From the NCBI GenBank assembly GCA_029262175.1, contig JAJCZV010000031.1:1-35661 (forward strand): DNA of 35,661 nt. Reading direction: 5' to 3'. Numbering within the stretch: the first letter of the stretch is position 1; every line of letters starts with the position of its first letter. The stretch is from Gemmatimonadota bacterium (lineage in GTDB: Bacteria; Gemmatimonadota; Gemmatimonadetes; Palauibacterales; Palauibacteraceae). Below are positions 27,991 through 35,414 of this stretch, piece after piece. The position numbers were made by a program, and so were the translations under genes. The notes beneath the pieces are model-generated. The model was not told the DNA's origin. It made no database searches and saw nothing but the letters and a program-made list of their open reading frames with translations.

Positions 27991-29131
27991 TCAGGATGCC
28001 TCGCGTGAGCTGGCCGTTGCTCTCCCAGTACGTCTTTTTGCGCGTGATGAGCGGATCATCCGCCGCAGGCTGCTCCTCTCCGTCGCGGGCGATCGCGCGC
28101 GACGTGATGCCGTGCTCGCCTGCCGAGGCGTCCCAATCCAGGTGCCAGAACGTCCAGGTGTACGGGTCGTCTTGACCCTCGCCCAACTGAGCCGGACGCC
28201 AGGGACCATCGTCCACGCGGACCTCGACGCGCACGATGTCGGCGCCCCAAGCAGCCCCGTGGATCCGGTGCCGGTCTCCGTCGGTCGTGACCTTGGCGGG
28301 AACCGAGTTGATCTGAGACCGACCGACCGACGTTTCAGCCCAAACCGTTTCTCCGTCTCGCTCCTCTTCGCGAAGCGTCACATAGTCACGACCCATGAAC
28401 CGACCGACGAAGCGCGTATCTCGAATCTCGATCCTCTTGAGCCACTTTACGTTCGCGACGCCGTACCACCCCGGTGCGATCAAACGCAGGGGAAAGCCGT
28501 TCTCATTTGGAAGAGGCTCACCGTTGACTTCATAGCAGAGGAGGATGTCGGGATCCATCGCGTCCTCGAGGGACATGCTCCGAGCGAAGTTCTGCGTGAC
28601 CTGGGTCTCGCGGATCTCCTCCTCGCCTTCGTCCGATCCGAAGAAAACGACTTCGATTCCGTCCGCGTGCACTCCGGCCTCTTCTAGGACCGTCGACAGG
28701 GGCGTACCGCCCCAGCGTGCGTTGTGGACGGCTCCGATGAACCCGTCGAATCCGCGATTCCCAGCGCACTCGAGCGTCATCACGACCTCTTGGCGAGGTC
28801 GCTGCCGAAGGTCGGCAAGGGAGAACGTTCGCGGGCGCTCGATCAGCCCGGAAAGCTTCAGGCTCCAGTCGGTCTCCGCGATGACCGGCGATCCGTAGTG
28901 GCCCACGCGAAACAGCTTCTCCGTGGGCGTGACCCACGAGGTGAGCGTTTCCCAATCAAGCACATTCACTCCCGCCAGGGCTTCTGATGGGCGCTCTATC
29001 CAGGGGATCACGGCTTCCTGCGACGTCGTGGACGCCCAGCGCGCCAGCGCGTCCGAGGGGAGGAGCGCCAAACCGGCCGCTGCCGTCCCTCCTTTTATCA
29101 AGACATCGCGCCTCGTAATCGCTTCGGCCAT
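27983..29131 (-). CDS. Tat-exported sulfite-oxidase-type molybdopterin protein
   Basis: A 382-residue periplasmic molybdoenzyme of the sulfite oxidase family. The twin-arginine signal TRRDVLIKGGTAAAG is followed by the Mo-pterin domain: VGHYGSPVIAETDWSL, LADLRQRPRQEVVMTLECAGNRG with the Mo-ligating Cys122, NARWGGTPLSTVL, NGFPLRLIAPGWYGVANVKWL and a Ser-rich approach to the C-terminal dimerisation (Ig-like) domain (about 265-382). ATG 29131 has AGAGG seven bases upstream. No haem-binding domain is present, so electrons must go to a separate carrier. It lies 35 bp after a sugar dehydrogenase and overlaps the M29-like gene. Sulfite is the default substrate, but other substrates are known in this family. 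Confidence 0.93.
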   Translation of the reverse strand: MAEAITRRDVLIKGGTAAAGLALLPSDALARWASTTSQEAVIPWIERPSEALAGVNVLDWETLTSWVTPTEKLFRVGHYGSPVIAETDWSLKLSGLIERPRTFSLADLRQRPRQEVVMTLECAGNRGFDGFIGAVHNARWGGTPLSTVLEEAGVHADGIEVVFFGSDEGEEEIRETQVTQNFARSMSLEDAMDPDILLCYEVNGEPLPNENGFPLRLIAPGWYGVANVKWLKRIEIRDTRFVGRFMGRDYVTLREEERDGETVWAETSVGRSQINSVPAKVTTDGDRHRIHGAAWGADIVRVEVRVDDGPWRPAQLGEGQDDPYTWTFWHLDWDASAGEHGITSRAIARDGEEQPAADDPLITRKKTYWESNGQLTRGILID

Positions 29132-29166
29132 TTCAGTGCCTCTGGTTAGGGACGGGCCCGCCGCCG

Positions 29167-30330
29167 CTAGCGCGTCTCGACAGGGCTGAGTCGAATCACG
29201 GCGGTCCGTTCGTCGCCGTCTCCGTCGATTGCAATGTAAATCAGACCGTCAGGACCCTGTCGGACATCACGCACTCGGCCCACGCCTTGGACTAGTGTCT
29301 CCTCGCGGGTGACCTCCTGCCCATCCAGCGTGAGTCGAGCGATTTGCTCCCCGCGCATGCCGCCGACGAAAACGTCGCCCCGCCACATGGGGAATCGATC
29401 GCCTGTGTAGATCATCAAACCGGACGTCGCGATCGACGGGATCCAGAAGTGCGTCGGTGACTCCATGCCGTCTCGCCGCGTGCCCTCATGGATCGCGAGA
29501 CCACTACCGTAGTTGACCCCGTAGCCGACAACGGGCCAGCCGTAGTTCAGGCCGGGTTGGAGTCGATTGAGTTCGTCGCCGCCCTGCGGACCGTGTTCCG
29601 TGACCCAAACGTCCCCAGTCTCGGGGTGGATGACGAGCCCCTGAGGGTTCCGGTGACCGTAGCTCCAGATCTCCGGCTTCGCCCCAGGTACATCGACGAA
29701 CGGGTTGTCGGACGGGACGCGCCCATCATCATGGATCCGGCTGACGGTTCCGTGGTGATTGGTGATGTCCTGCGCCGGGTGCGCCTCGAGGTCTCCGCGG
29801 GATGGCGCCTGGCGGTCTCCCACCGTAATGAACAAGTACCCATCCGCATCGAAGGCCAAGCGAGACCCGTAGTGTCCACGACCGACGGACTCGGCCAAAA
29901 AGATCTCCTCGACATTCGTCAACCGGCCGTTTTCGTAGTGGCCACGAATCACCGCCGTCGTCCCGCGCGAGTTCTCGTCGTCATCGGGCTTGGAGTAGCT
30001 CAAGTAGAGGAGTCGGTTGGATTCGAAATCGGGGTGCGGCACGACATCCAGCAGACCACCCTGACCGCGCGACTCGACGGCCGGAATCCCGGTCACGGCG
30101 TCGGGCAGGAGCGTGCCGTCTCGAACAATCCGTAGCCGACCGGGCTTCTCGGTCACCAACATGTCGCCGCGGGGGAGGAAGGCGATCGACCACGGGTGTT
30201 CGAGGCCGTCCGCGATGGTTTCGATCTGATAGTCGTGATAGGCGGATCGGATGACCTCCTGAGCAGCTACAGGGAGGGCGGCGCCCAGCACGAGCGTGGC
30301 GGCAAGGAAAGAAAGGCGGGTCTTAGCCAT
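29167..30330 (-). CDS. Periplasmic PQQ-dependent aldose sugar dehydrogenase
   Basis: A 387-residue six-bladed propeller enzyme with a signal peptide (about 1-23, ending VAAQ), similar to E. coli YliI/Asd. Landmarks are GLEHPWSIAFLPRGDMLVTEK, SRGQGGLLDVVPHPDF, GRGHYGSRLAFDADGYLF with the likely catalytic His153, YGHRNPQGLVIHPETG, and TEHGPQGGDELNRLQPGLNYGW (His246). It oxidises aldose sugars to lactones using PQQ and passes electrons on. ATG 30330 has AGGAG ten bases upstream. It is the first gene of the operon with the molybdoenzyme and the M29-like lipoprotein. It is a soluble relative of the membrane fusion at 6731-8608. Confidence 0.94.
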   Translation of the reverse strand: MAKTRLSFLAATLVLGAALPVAAQEVIRSAYHDYQIETIADGLEHPWSIAFLPRGDMLVTEKPGRLRIVRDGTLLPDAVTGIPAVESRGQGGLLDVVPHPDFESNRLLYLSYSKPDDDENSRGTTAVIRGHYENGRLTNVEEIFLAESVGRGHYGSRLAFDADGYLFITVGDRQAPSRGDLEAHPAQDITNHHGTVSRIHDDGRVPSDNPFVDVPGAKPEIWSYGHRNPQGLVIHPETGDVWVTEHGPQGGDELNRLQPGLNYGWPVVGYGVNYGSGLAIHEGTRRDGMESPTHFWIPSIATSGLMIYTGDRFPMWRGDVFVGGMRGEQIARLTLDGQEVTREETLVQGVGRVRDVRQGPDGLIYIAIDGDGDERTAVIRLSPVETR

Positions 30331-30658
30331 CTGATTCGGTCTCCTGGTTGCTCGGACAAAACATCGTTAACGGTTCGAGACGATCACGGGTGCTTCGCCC
30401 TCGGTTTCGAGCGTTTCCAACACCGGTCTCTATTCAAACTTATCACCCATACCACACGACGGTTCCTCGGATCCGGTAACCCGTGGCTCCAGGGGCCGTC
30501 CACACACCGTTCAATAATGGGGGTTCCGGTTCGATCCGGCACGGTCACCCGGCTGGCAGCACAGCACGGCCGCAGGCATGTTTCGGCGCGCCCGCTGCCA
30601 CCGGACCCGGCGTGGAGACCGACGTAGAGTGAGTTCTCGCTTCGATTTGGAGGAGATA
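30331..30658. other. 328-bp divergent intergenic region, presumed promoters
   Basis: This gap separates the divergent dehydrogenase operon and the S9 peptidase, so promoters for both are expected inside. I see no gene. Small palindromes are present: CGTTAACG (30365-30372), CGGATCCG (30468-30475) and CCGG-TTCGAT-CCGG (30526-30539). An AATAAT (30513-30518) resembles a -10 element but has no convincing -35 partner. The plus-strand gene has a strong GGAGGAG just before its ATG. Confidence 0.5.
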
Positions 30659-32965
30659 ATGCGGCTTTCTGTCGCCCTGTTCGCGACACTGATCTCGGCC
30701 TCGACCGCCGCCGCTCAGGAGGCGCCCACGGCGCTTACCGCAGCGGATTACGGTCGCGCCGAGCAGTTTCTCGCTACCAACACGGGTTCGTTGGTCCTCG
30801 GCGGTGCCGTGCGCCCGAGCTGGATGGCGGACGGGCTGTTCTGGTATTCGAACCAGTTCGACCAGGGACAGGAAGTCGTGATCGTCGATCTCGACGAGCG
30901 GACCCGAGAACGGGCGTTCGATCACCAACGGCTGGCCGAGGCGCTCAACACCGCGGCGGGCACGAGATTCACCGCCTTCGCGCTCCCGCTCCGGGGGTTC
31001 GTCTTGGAGACCGAAACGGCGCGCTTCATGGTCGAGGGTGCGGCCTTCTCGTGCGGTCTCGAGTCCTACACCTGCGCAGCGGCCGAACCGACGGAGTCGC
31101 TTGCCTCTCGCATTGACGTGGTGTCGCCGGATGGCTCGCTGGCCGCGTTCATTCGCGATCACAATCTATGGATTCGCGATCTTTCGACGGGCCGAGAGTC
31201 CGCTCTCACCGAAGATGGAATCGAGGACTTCGGCTATGCGACCAACAACGCTGGCTGGGTCCGAAGCGATCGACCCGTCCTCAAGTGGTCCCCTGACTCG
31301 CGCCGAATCGCGACGTTCCAGCACGACGGACGTGGAGTGGGGATGATGTTCCTCGTTAGAACCGAGGTGGGTCACCCGGAGATGGACGCATGGCGGTATC
31401 CGCTTCCGGAGGATTCCGTGATCTTTCGCATTGACCGGGTCGTCGTCGATGTCCGTGCGCCGGCCGGCTCCCGCGTGGTTCGGCTACAGATGCCTGCGGA
31501 TCAGCACCGATCCACCGTGTGCGATCACGTCGCCTGCGGGGGCACGTTTGCGGATGTCGAGTGGAGTGCCGACGGGTCACGATTTGTCTTTGTTTCGAGT
31601 TCCCGCGACCACAAACGCGCACAGGTTCGGATCGCGGAGGCCGCGACAGGCGAGGTCTCCGACCTTTTTGAAGAGGTCGAGGAGACCTTCTTCGAATCGG
31701 GAGGCAACTGGCGCTTCCTCTCGGAGTCGAACGAAGTGTTGTGGTTCTCGCAGCGTGACGACTGGGGACACTTGTATCTGTATGACTCGACCACGGGCGC
31801 GCTGAAGCGGCAGGTGACGTCGGGCGAGTGGAACGTAAGTCGGATCATCGAGGTCGATGAGTCCGCGCGCACCGTCTTGTTCATGGGCAACGAGCGCGAA
31901 CCGGGAGACCCCTATTTCCAATACCTGTATCGCCTGGATCTGGATGATGGAGACGTGGACCTGCTGACTCCTGGAACCGCAAACCACACCGTCTCGCTCT
32001 CGCCCGACGGGCGGGCGTTTGTGGACAGCTATTCGACGCCCACGGTTCCGCCGGTAACGGTCGTTCGAGACATGGATGGCCGGGTCCGCCAGACGGTGGA
32101 GGCGGCGGACATCTCTCGGCTCGTGGCGAGTGGCTGGCAACCGCCGATCGAGTTTAGCGTCAAGGCTCGCGACGGTGAGACGGATCTCTACGGCTTGATG
32201 TTCCGGCCCACGGACTTTGACCCAGAGCGGAAGTATCCGGTCATCAATTACCTATACCCGGGGCCTCAAAGCGGTAGCGTGGGCAGCCGCAGCTTTCGAG
32301 CGTCGCACCGCGACTTCCAGTCGCTGGCCGAGCTCGGTTTCGTCGTGATCGAACTCGACGCGATGGGGACACCCATGCGCTCGAAGTCCTTCCATGAGGC
32401 CTACTACGGCAACATGGGTGACAACGGTCTGCCGGATCAGATAACCGGGATCCAGCAACTCGCCCAGCGGTACTCGTGGATCGATGTCGATCGTGTAGGC
32501 ATCTACGGACATTCCGGCGGCGGTTTCGCATCGACCGCAGGGATCCTTCGTTATCCCGACTTCTACAAGGTCGCCGTCTCGCAAGCGGGCAACCACGACA
32601 ATCGGAACTACGAGGATGATTGGGGTGAGAAGTGGCAGGGGTTGCTGACAGAACGGGGAGATGGCAGCACGAGCTACGACAACCAGGCGAACCAGCTCCT
32701 TGCCGGGAATCTCGAGGGCAAGCTCCTCATCGCTCACGGCACCCTGGATGACAACGTCCCGCCGTCCAACACGATGCTCGTCGTCGATGCCCTCATCGAA
32801 GCAAACAAGGACTTCGATCTTCTGCTCCTTCCGAATCGAAGACATGGCTTCGGAAACGAGCCCTACATGATGCGGCGAAGATGGGACTACTTCGTCCGAC
32901 ACCTCCTAGGGGCCGAGCCGCCCAAGGACTATGAGATCGGTCAGGCGCGGCCACTCGTTCCCTAG
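30659..32965 (+). CDS. Exported S9B-type (DPP4-like) serine peptidase
   Basis: A 768-residue exported dipeptidyl-peptidase IV-like enzyme. ATG 30659 follows GGAGGAG closely, and a signal peptide (about 1-20, ending AAAQE) begins there. The DPP4 N-terminal propeller runs from about 60 to 500 (WVRSDRPVLKWSPDSRRIATF, WLH-like blades and a CDHVACGG loop). The hydrolase domain has GIYGHSGGGFAS (Ser619), HGTLDDNVP (Asp697) and RRHGF (His729), a complete triad. YYGNMGDNGLPDQI before the nucleophile is typical of S9B. It probably cleaves dipeptides, often Xaa-Pro, from peptides outside the cytoplasm. It converges on the MATE gene with a 49-bp gap in which I see no terminator. Confidence 0.95.
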   Translation: MRLSVALFATLISASTAAAQEAPTALTAADYGRAEQFLATNTGSLVLGGAVRPSWMADGLFWYSNQFDQGQEVVIVDLDERTRERAFDHQRLAEALNTAAGTRFTAFALPLRGFVLETETARFMVEGAAFSCGLESYTCAAAEPTESLASRIDVVSPDGSLAAFIRDHNLWIRDLSTGRESALTEDGIEDFGYATNNAGWVRSDRPVLKWSPDSRRIATFQHDGRGVGMMFLVRTEVGHPEMDAWRYPLPEDSVIFRIDRVVVDVRAPAGSRVVRLQMPADQHRSTVCDHVACGGTFADVEWSADGSRFVFVSSSRDHKRAQVRIAEAATGEVSDLFEEVEETFFESGGNWRFLSESNEVLWFSQRDDWGHLYLYDSTTGALKRQVTSGEWNVSRIIEVDESARTVLFMGNEREPGDPYFQYLYRLDLDDGDVDLLTPGTANHTVSLSPDGRAFVDSYSTPTVPPVTVVRDMDGRVRQTVEAADISRLVASGWQPPIEFSVKARDGETDLYGLMFRPTDFDPERKYPVINYLYPGPQSGSVGSRSFRASHRDFQSLAELGFVVIELDAMGTPMRSKSFHEAYYGNMGDNGLPDQITGIQQLAQRYSWIDVDRVGIYGHSGGGFASTAGILRYPDFYKVAVSQAGNHDNRNYEDDWGEKWQGLLTERGDGSTSYDNQANQLLAGNLEGKLLIAHGTLDDNVPPSNTMLVVDALIEANKDFDLLLLPNRRHGFGNEPYMMRRRWDYFVRHLLGAEPPKDYEIGQARPLVP

Positions 32966-33014
32966 CGGGCTCGAAGACCGAAGCTCGACCGCGATCGAAC
33001 TCGAACCGCAGGGT

Positions 33015-34376
33015 CTATGGAGCTGCCGCGTCGGCGGCGGGGCGCAGTTTCGTCCGAAACTCAGCTCGCAGAAACAGCCAACTGGCAACGGCCTGCAGGG
33101 CGACCGTGGCGACCGAAAGAACCCACAGATGTCGAAGTTCGAACCCGGAATAGAGCTGGCTGAGAAGCACGGCGGGGATGGCAAAGGTCAACAGCCGCGT
33201 TGCGCTCGCCAGTAGCGATGGAAGCGTGTTGCCGAGCGCCTGAAAGAGGCTTGAACACGTAAAGATGAATCCCATCGCAACGAAGTTCCACGAGATGATC
33301 TGAAGGAACTGGCCTCCGACCGCGATGACGTCCGCCTCGTGAGTGAACCCGCTGACGAGCACGTAGGGTCGGACCTGACAGAGCAGCGTCAAAGACAACA
33401 TGATCGCGCCACCTATGAGCGCAGCGGATCGATACGTCTCGCGAACGCGGTCGTGCATCCCGGCCCCGACGTTTTGCCCGCCCACGGGGGCGGCCGCAAA
33501 CGAAATCGCCATCGCTGGAAGAAAGACCGCCTGCATGACTCGCGACCCCACCCCGAAGCCAGCCTGCGCCGCAGCGCCAAAATCACGAATCGCCCAGTAG
33601 ATGACCGCCATATAGACGAACATGAGGGCGAACTCGCCGCCGGGCGGAAGTCCCACGGCAAGGATGCGCTTCCACGCGTGCACACGGGGACGAAACTGGC
33701 TCGCGTCAAACGTCACGTAGCGTTCGAGCCGAACAAAGTAGAAGTACATGAGGACCACACCGACACCGATGGAGATCGAGCTGGACAATCCGGCGCCCAT
33801 CACCCCCAGCGGCCGGCCCGTTACCCAGCCGGCAATCATGAACGGGGCGAGAACGGCGTTGAGGGCGACGGAGAAGATCTGGACGATGATCGTCGGTTTT
33901 ACGATCCCGGTCCCGCGAAGGGCCGACCCCATCGAGATCAGAGCAAACTGGAGCGCGAGACCGGGAAGAAACCAGTAGAGGTACTCGGTCCCGGCCGCGA
34001 CCGTCGCTGCATCGGCGGCAAGCGCCGTCATGTAGCGTCCCGCGAGCAGGTAGCCACCGATGATCGTGGCCGCGGCACACACTGCCGCCAGACCCAGACT
34101 CTGGTTGAAGATCAGATTGGCATCTTCGCGATCCTTGCGACCGCTCGACTGAGCGATCAACGCCATCGTTCCGACGCCAAGAATCTGCGTGAGCGCCATC
34201 ACCAGAAACTGGACGTTCCCGGCCGAAGTCAGACCTGCAATCGCGTATTCCCCGATCTGACCGACGAAGTAGAGGTCGACCAGATAATAGAGCGTCTGAA
34301 AGACCATCCCGATGGCGATGGGGATCGCGAGTTTGATGATGTGCCGTGGGATCGAACCGACGGTGAGGTCTTCCAA
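33015..34376 (-). CDS. MATE-family multidrug/sodium antiporter
   Basis: A 453-residue membrane transporter with about twelve helices in two six-helix halves. MATE hallmarks are IIKLAIPIAIGMVFQTLYYLVD at the N-terminus, FVGQIGEYAIAGLTSAG, QILGVGTMALIAQSSG, GMGSALRGTG-like SMGSALRGTGIVKP, and in the second half FGVGSRVMQAVFLPAMAIS and QNVGAGMHDRV. Such proteins export organic cations or drugs in exchange for H+ or Na+. The start is TTG 34376: an in-frame TAA lies directly upstream and the next ATG would cut the first helix, so TTG is nearly forced, though its ribosome-binding site is weak. Tandem palindromes lie 48-108 bp upstream. Confidence 0.93.
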   Translation of the reverse strand: MEDLTVGSIPRHIIKLAIPIAIGMVFQTLYYLVDLYFVGQIGEYAIAGLTSAGNVQFLVMALTQILGVGTMALIAQSSGRKDREDANLIFNQSLGLAAVCAAATIIGGYLLAGRYMTALAADAATVAAGTEYLYWFLPGLALQFALISMGSALRGTGIVKPTIIVQIFSVALNAVLAPFMIAGWVTGRPLGVMGAGLSSSISIGVGVVLMYFYFVRLERYVTFDASQFRPRVHAWKRILAVGLPPGGEFALMFVYMAVIYWAIRDFGAAAQAGFGVGSRVMQAVFLPAMAISFAAAPVGGQNVGAGMHDRVRETYRSAALIGGAIMLSLTLLCQVRPYVLVSGFTHEADVIAVGGQFLQIISWNFVAMGFIFTCSSLFQALGNTLPSLLASATRLLTFAIPAVLLSQLYSGFELRHLWVLSVATVALQAVASWLFLRAEFRTKLRPAADAAAP

Positions 34377-34423
34377 TTAGCGCGCGCATCCGTAGAGGGT
34401 GAGGCGCGAGAACGTCGTCGCTA

Positions 34424-34485
34424 GCCGACAAGTCGGCAAGCGGGCGGGCGACAAGTCGGCAAGCGCGCGGCCGACAGGTCCGGCT
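34424..34485. repeat. Tandem 23-bp palindromic repeats upstream of the MATE gene
   Basis: Three copies at 23-bp period begin at 34424, 34447 and 34470. Copy 1 has the palindrome GCCGAC-AA-GTCGGC. Copy 2 has one mismatch in the left arm (GGCGAC). Copy 3 is more diverged (GCCGAC-AG-GTCCGGC). CGACAAGTCGGCAAGCG is identical in copies 1 and 2 (34426-34442, 34449-34465). The position just upstream of the MATE start on the minus strand would suit an operator, but this is inference; a simple tandem duplication is also possible. Confidence 0.7.
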
Positions 34486-34522
34486 CTTCCCGCCCCACCC
34501 AGGCACATCGCCGTTTCTCGCC

Positions 34523-34699
34523 CTACACGGCCACTTTGTATTCGTCCCATACCTCGAGTAGCAGATTCTGTAGCAGCCTCGTCTCGCGATGGAGGCGGGA
34601 TCTTACGGTTCCGATGGGACAGTCCAGTTCCGCACCCATCTCCTGGTACGTGTATTCCCGAAGAAATCGAAGTCGACAGGCCTTTTCAAAGATCCCGTT
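34523..34699 (-). pseudogene. Remnant of an ECF sigma factor (region 4 only)
   Basis: About 58 codons, ending at a TAG, match sigma-70 region 4 of extracytoplasmic-function sigma factors: FEKACRLRFLREYTYQEMG, then AELDCPIGTVRSRLHRETRLL, then a tail. The PIGTVRSRLHR helix is the -35-recognition motif of the family. Directly upstream an in-frame TGA (34700-34702) closes the frame. No sigma region 2 sequence follows in any frame before the small gene at 34751. The usual intact protein is about 180-200 residues. This is therefore a 5'-truncated remnant, broken at the GTTTCATGAAAC repeat. Confidence 0.72.
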
Positions 34700-34746
34700 T
34701 CATGAAACATGGCTGTCATCGCGATGAAACGAGCTTGAAACATGGC
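34697..34746. repeat. Palindrome and direct repeats at the sigma-remnant breakpoint
   Basis: The perfect 12-bp palindrome GTTTCATGAAAC (34697-34708) overlaps the first of two direct repeats TGAAACATGGC (34703-34713 and 34736-34745, where the last base is shared with flanking sequence). GATGAAAC at 34723-34730 is a further related copy. They lie exactly between the sigma remnant and the small membrane-protein gene, so they may mark the rearrangement that truncated the sigma gene. Confidence 0.6.
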
Positions 34747-34750
34747 ACAT

Positions 34751-34978
34751 CTACGCGTACGTGCGGAGCATCCAGATCAACAATCCGAGGACGAACGCGA
34801 GTGCGGGAAGCACGACAAACATCGCCAGTCGACCGAAACGCCGCGTGTAGGCGATGGCCGCGCGCTGCTGTGCGATCGAGGAGGTTTGGTTCGCCAGGGC
34901 TTCGCGGTAGAGATCCAGATGTTCTCGGTGCAAGTCGCAGATCTCCTCGAGGAGCGCGTCAGTTCGTTCGTTCGGCAT
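34751..34978 (-). CDS. Small membrane protein of unknown function
   Basis: A 75-residue protein. The first 45 residues form a charged amphipathic helix or coiled coil (EEICDLHREHLDLYREAL and following). One clear membrane helix (about 50-71, LAMFVVLPALAFVLGLLIWML) ends a few residues before the C-terminus, so it looks tail-anchored with the helical part in the cytoplasm. I do not recognise a named family. ATG 34978 lies inside the end of the upstream small gene (20-bp overlap), suggesting coupled translation. The regular hydrophobicity pattern makes coding likely. Confidence 0.7.
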   Translation of the reverse strand: MPNERTDALLEEICDLHREHLDLYREALANQTSSIAQQRAAIAYTRRFGRLAMFVVLPALAFVLGLLIWMLRTYA

Positions 34979-35213
34979 CGATTCTATTGCGGTGTGAGGC
35001 GCGGTTCGCGCCGCTCATTGGACGACGCCAACGCGAAAACGCGCTGAACAAATGGAGGCGCATCGACCCGGACCATGTGTCCAAGTCCGCCTGACCTCGG
35101 CCCGGTCTCTCGATCAACCGGCCTGACCCGATGATTCTGGCATCCTCCAACTCGTAGGCTCGCTCTAGCGCACGCGCAAAATCTTGTCGATTCAAGGCAC
35201 GTTCAATAGACAT
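34959..35213 (-). CDS. Small hypothetical protein, possibly coupled to the membrane gene
   Basis: An 84-residue protein starting at ATG 35213, chosen because GAGGGGG lies five bases upstream. The N-terminal part (SIERALNRQDFARALERAYE) is helix-forming, followed by LEDARIIGSGRLIERPGRG and a basic tail rich in Arg. I recognise no family. There is no membrane segment or signal peptide. Its 3' end overlaps the next gene by 20 bp. The strong ribosome-binding site supports coding; the tail could instead be read-through of a shorter gene changed by a frameshift. Confidence 0.5.
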   Translation of the reverse strand: MSIERALNRQDFARALERAYELEDARIIGSGRLIERPGRGQADLDTWSGSMRLHLFSAFSRWRRPMSGANRASHRNRIDAERTN

Positions 35214-35263
35214 CGTTACCCCCTCGCTAGACGACCCAGTAGCGCACACATCGGGCCGACGGC

Positions 35264-35297
35264 GTTACTCCACCGTATCGCGGGTAACTGGAGTGAC
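35264..35297. repeat. Imperfect inverted repeat
   Basis: GTTACTCCA (35264-35272) and TGGAGTGAC (35289-35297) form eight of nine pairs around a 16-base loop, upstream of the small minus-strand gene at 35213. It could be an operator or a chance structure. Confidence 0.3.
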
Positions 35298-35335
35298 TTG
35301 GACCTCTCCCGCACGCTTCAGCGGTTCGAGAACCG

Positions 35336-35362
35336 GGGGCTCTTCTGCCCGAAGAGGACCCC
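35336..35362 (-). terminator. Candidate hairpin terminator after the second ADOP permease
   Basis: CTCTTC (35340-35345) pairs with GAAGAG (35351-35356) around TGCCC, and GGGG (35336-35339) pairs with CCCC (35359-35362) across a two-base bulge. The helix stands 53 bp downstream of the permease stop. A second hairpin, CGGTT-CGAG-AACCG (35322-35335), lies beside it. No U-run follows, so a factor-dependent or weak terminator is the most that can be said. Confidence 0.35.
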
Positions 35363-35414
35363 AAGATCGCGAAAATGTGCAGGAAATGACGGTCTTCCGA
35401 CGCCTACTCCTGCG

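Noticed and set aside
30521..30545. tRNA-like T-arm (GGTTCGATCC)
   Set aside because: The stem and loop lengths do not fit a T-arm and no acceptor, D or anticodon arms can be built around it.
34424..34485. Short CRISPR array
   Set aside because: The copies adjoin at 23 bp with no unique spacers, only three copies occur, and no cas genes are near.
35214..35249. Longer start for the small gene at 34959-35213
   Set aside because: The upstream in-frame start lacks a ribosome-binding site, whereas GAGGGGG lies at the right distance before ATG 35213.
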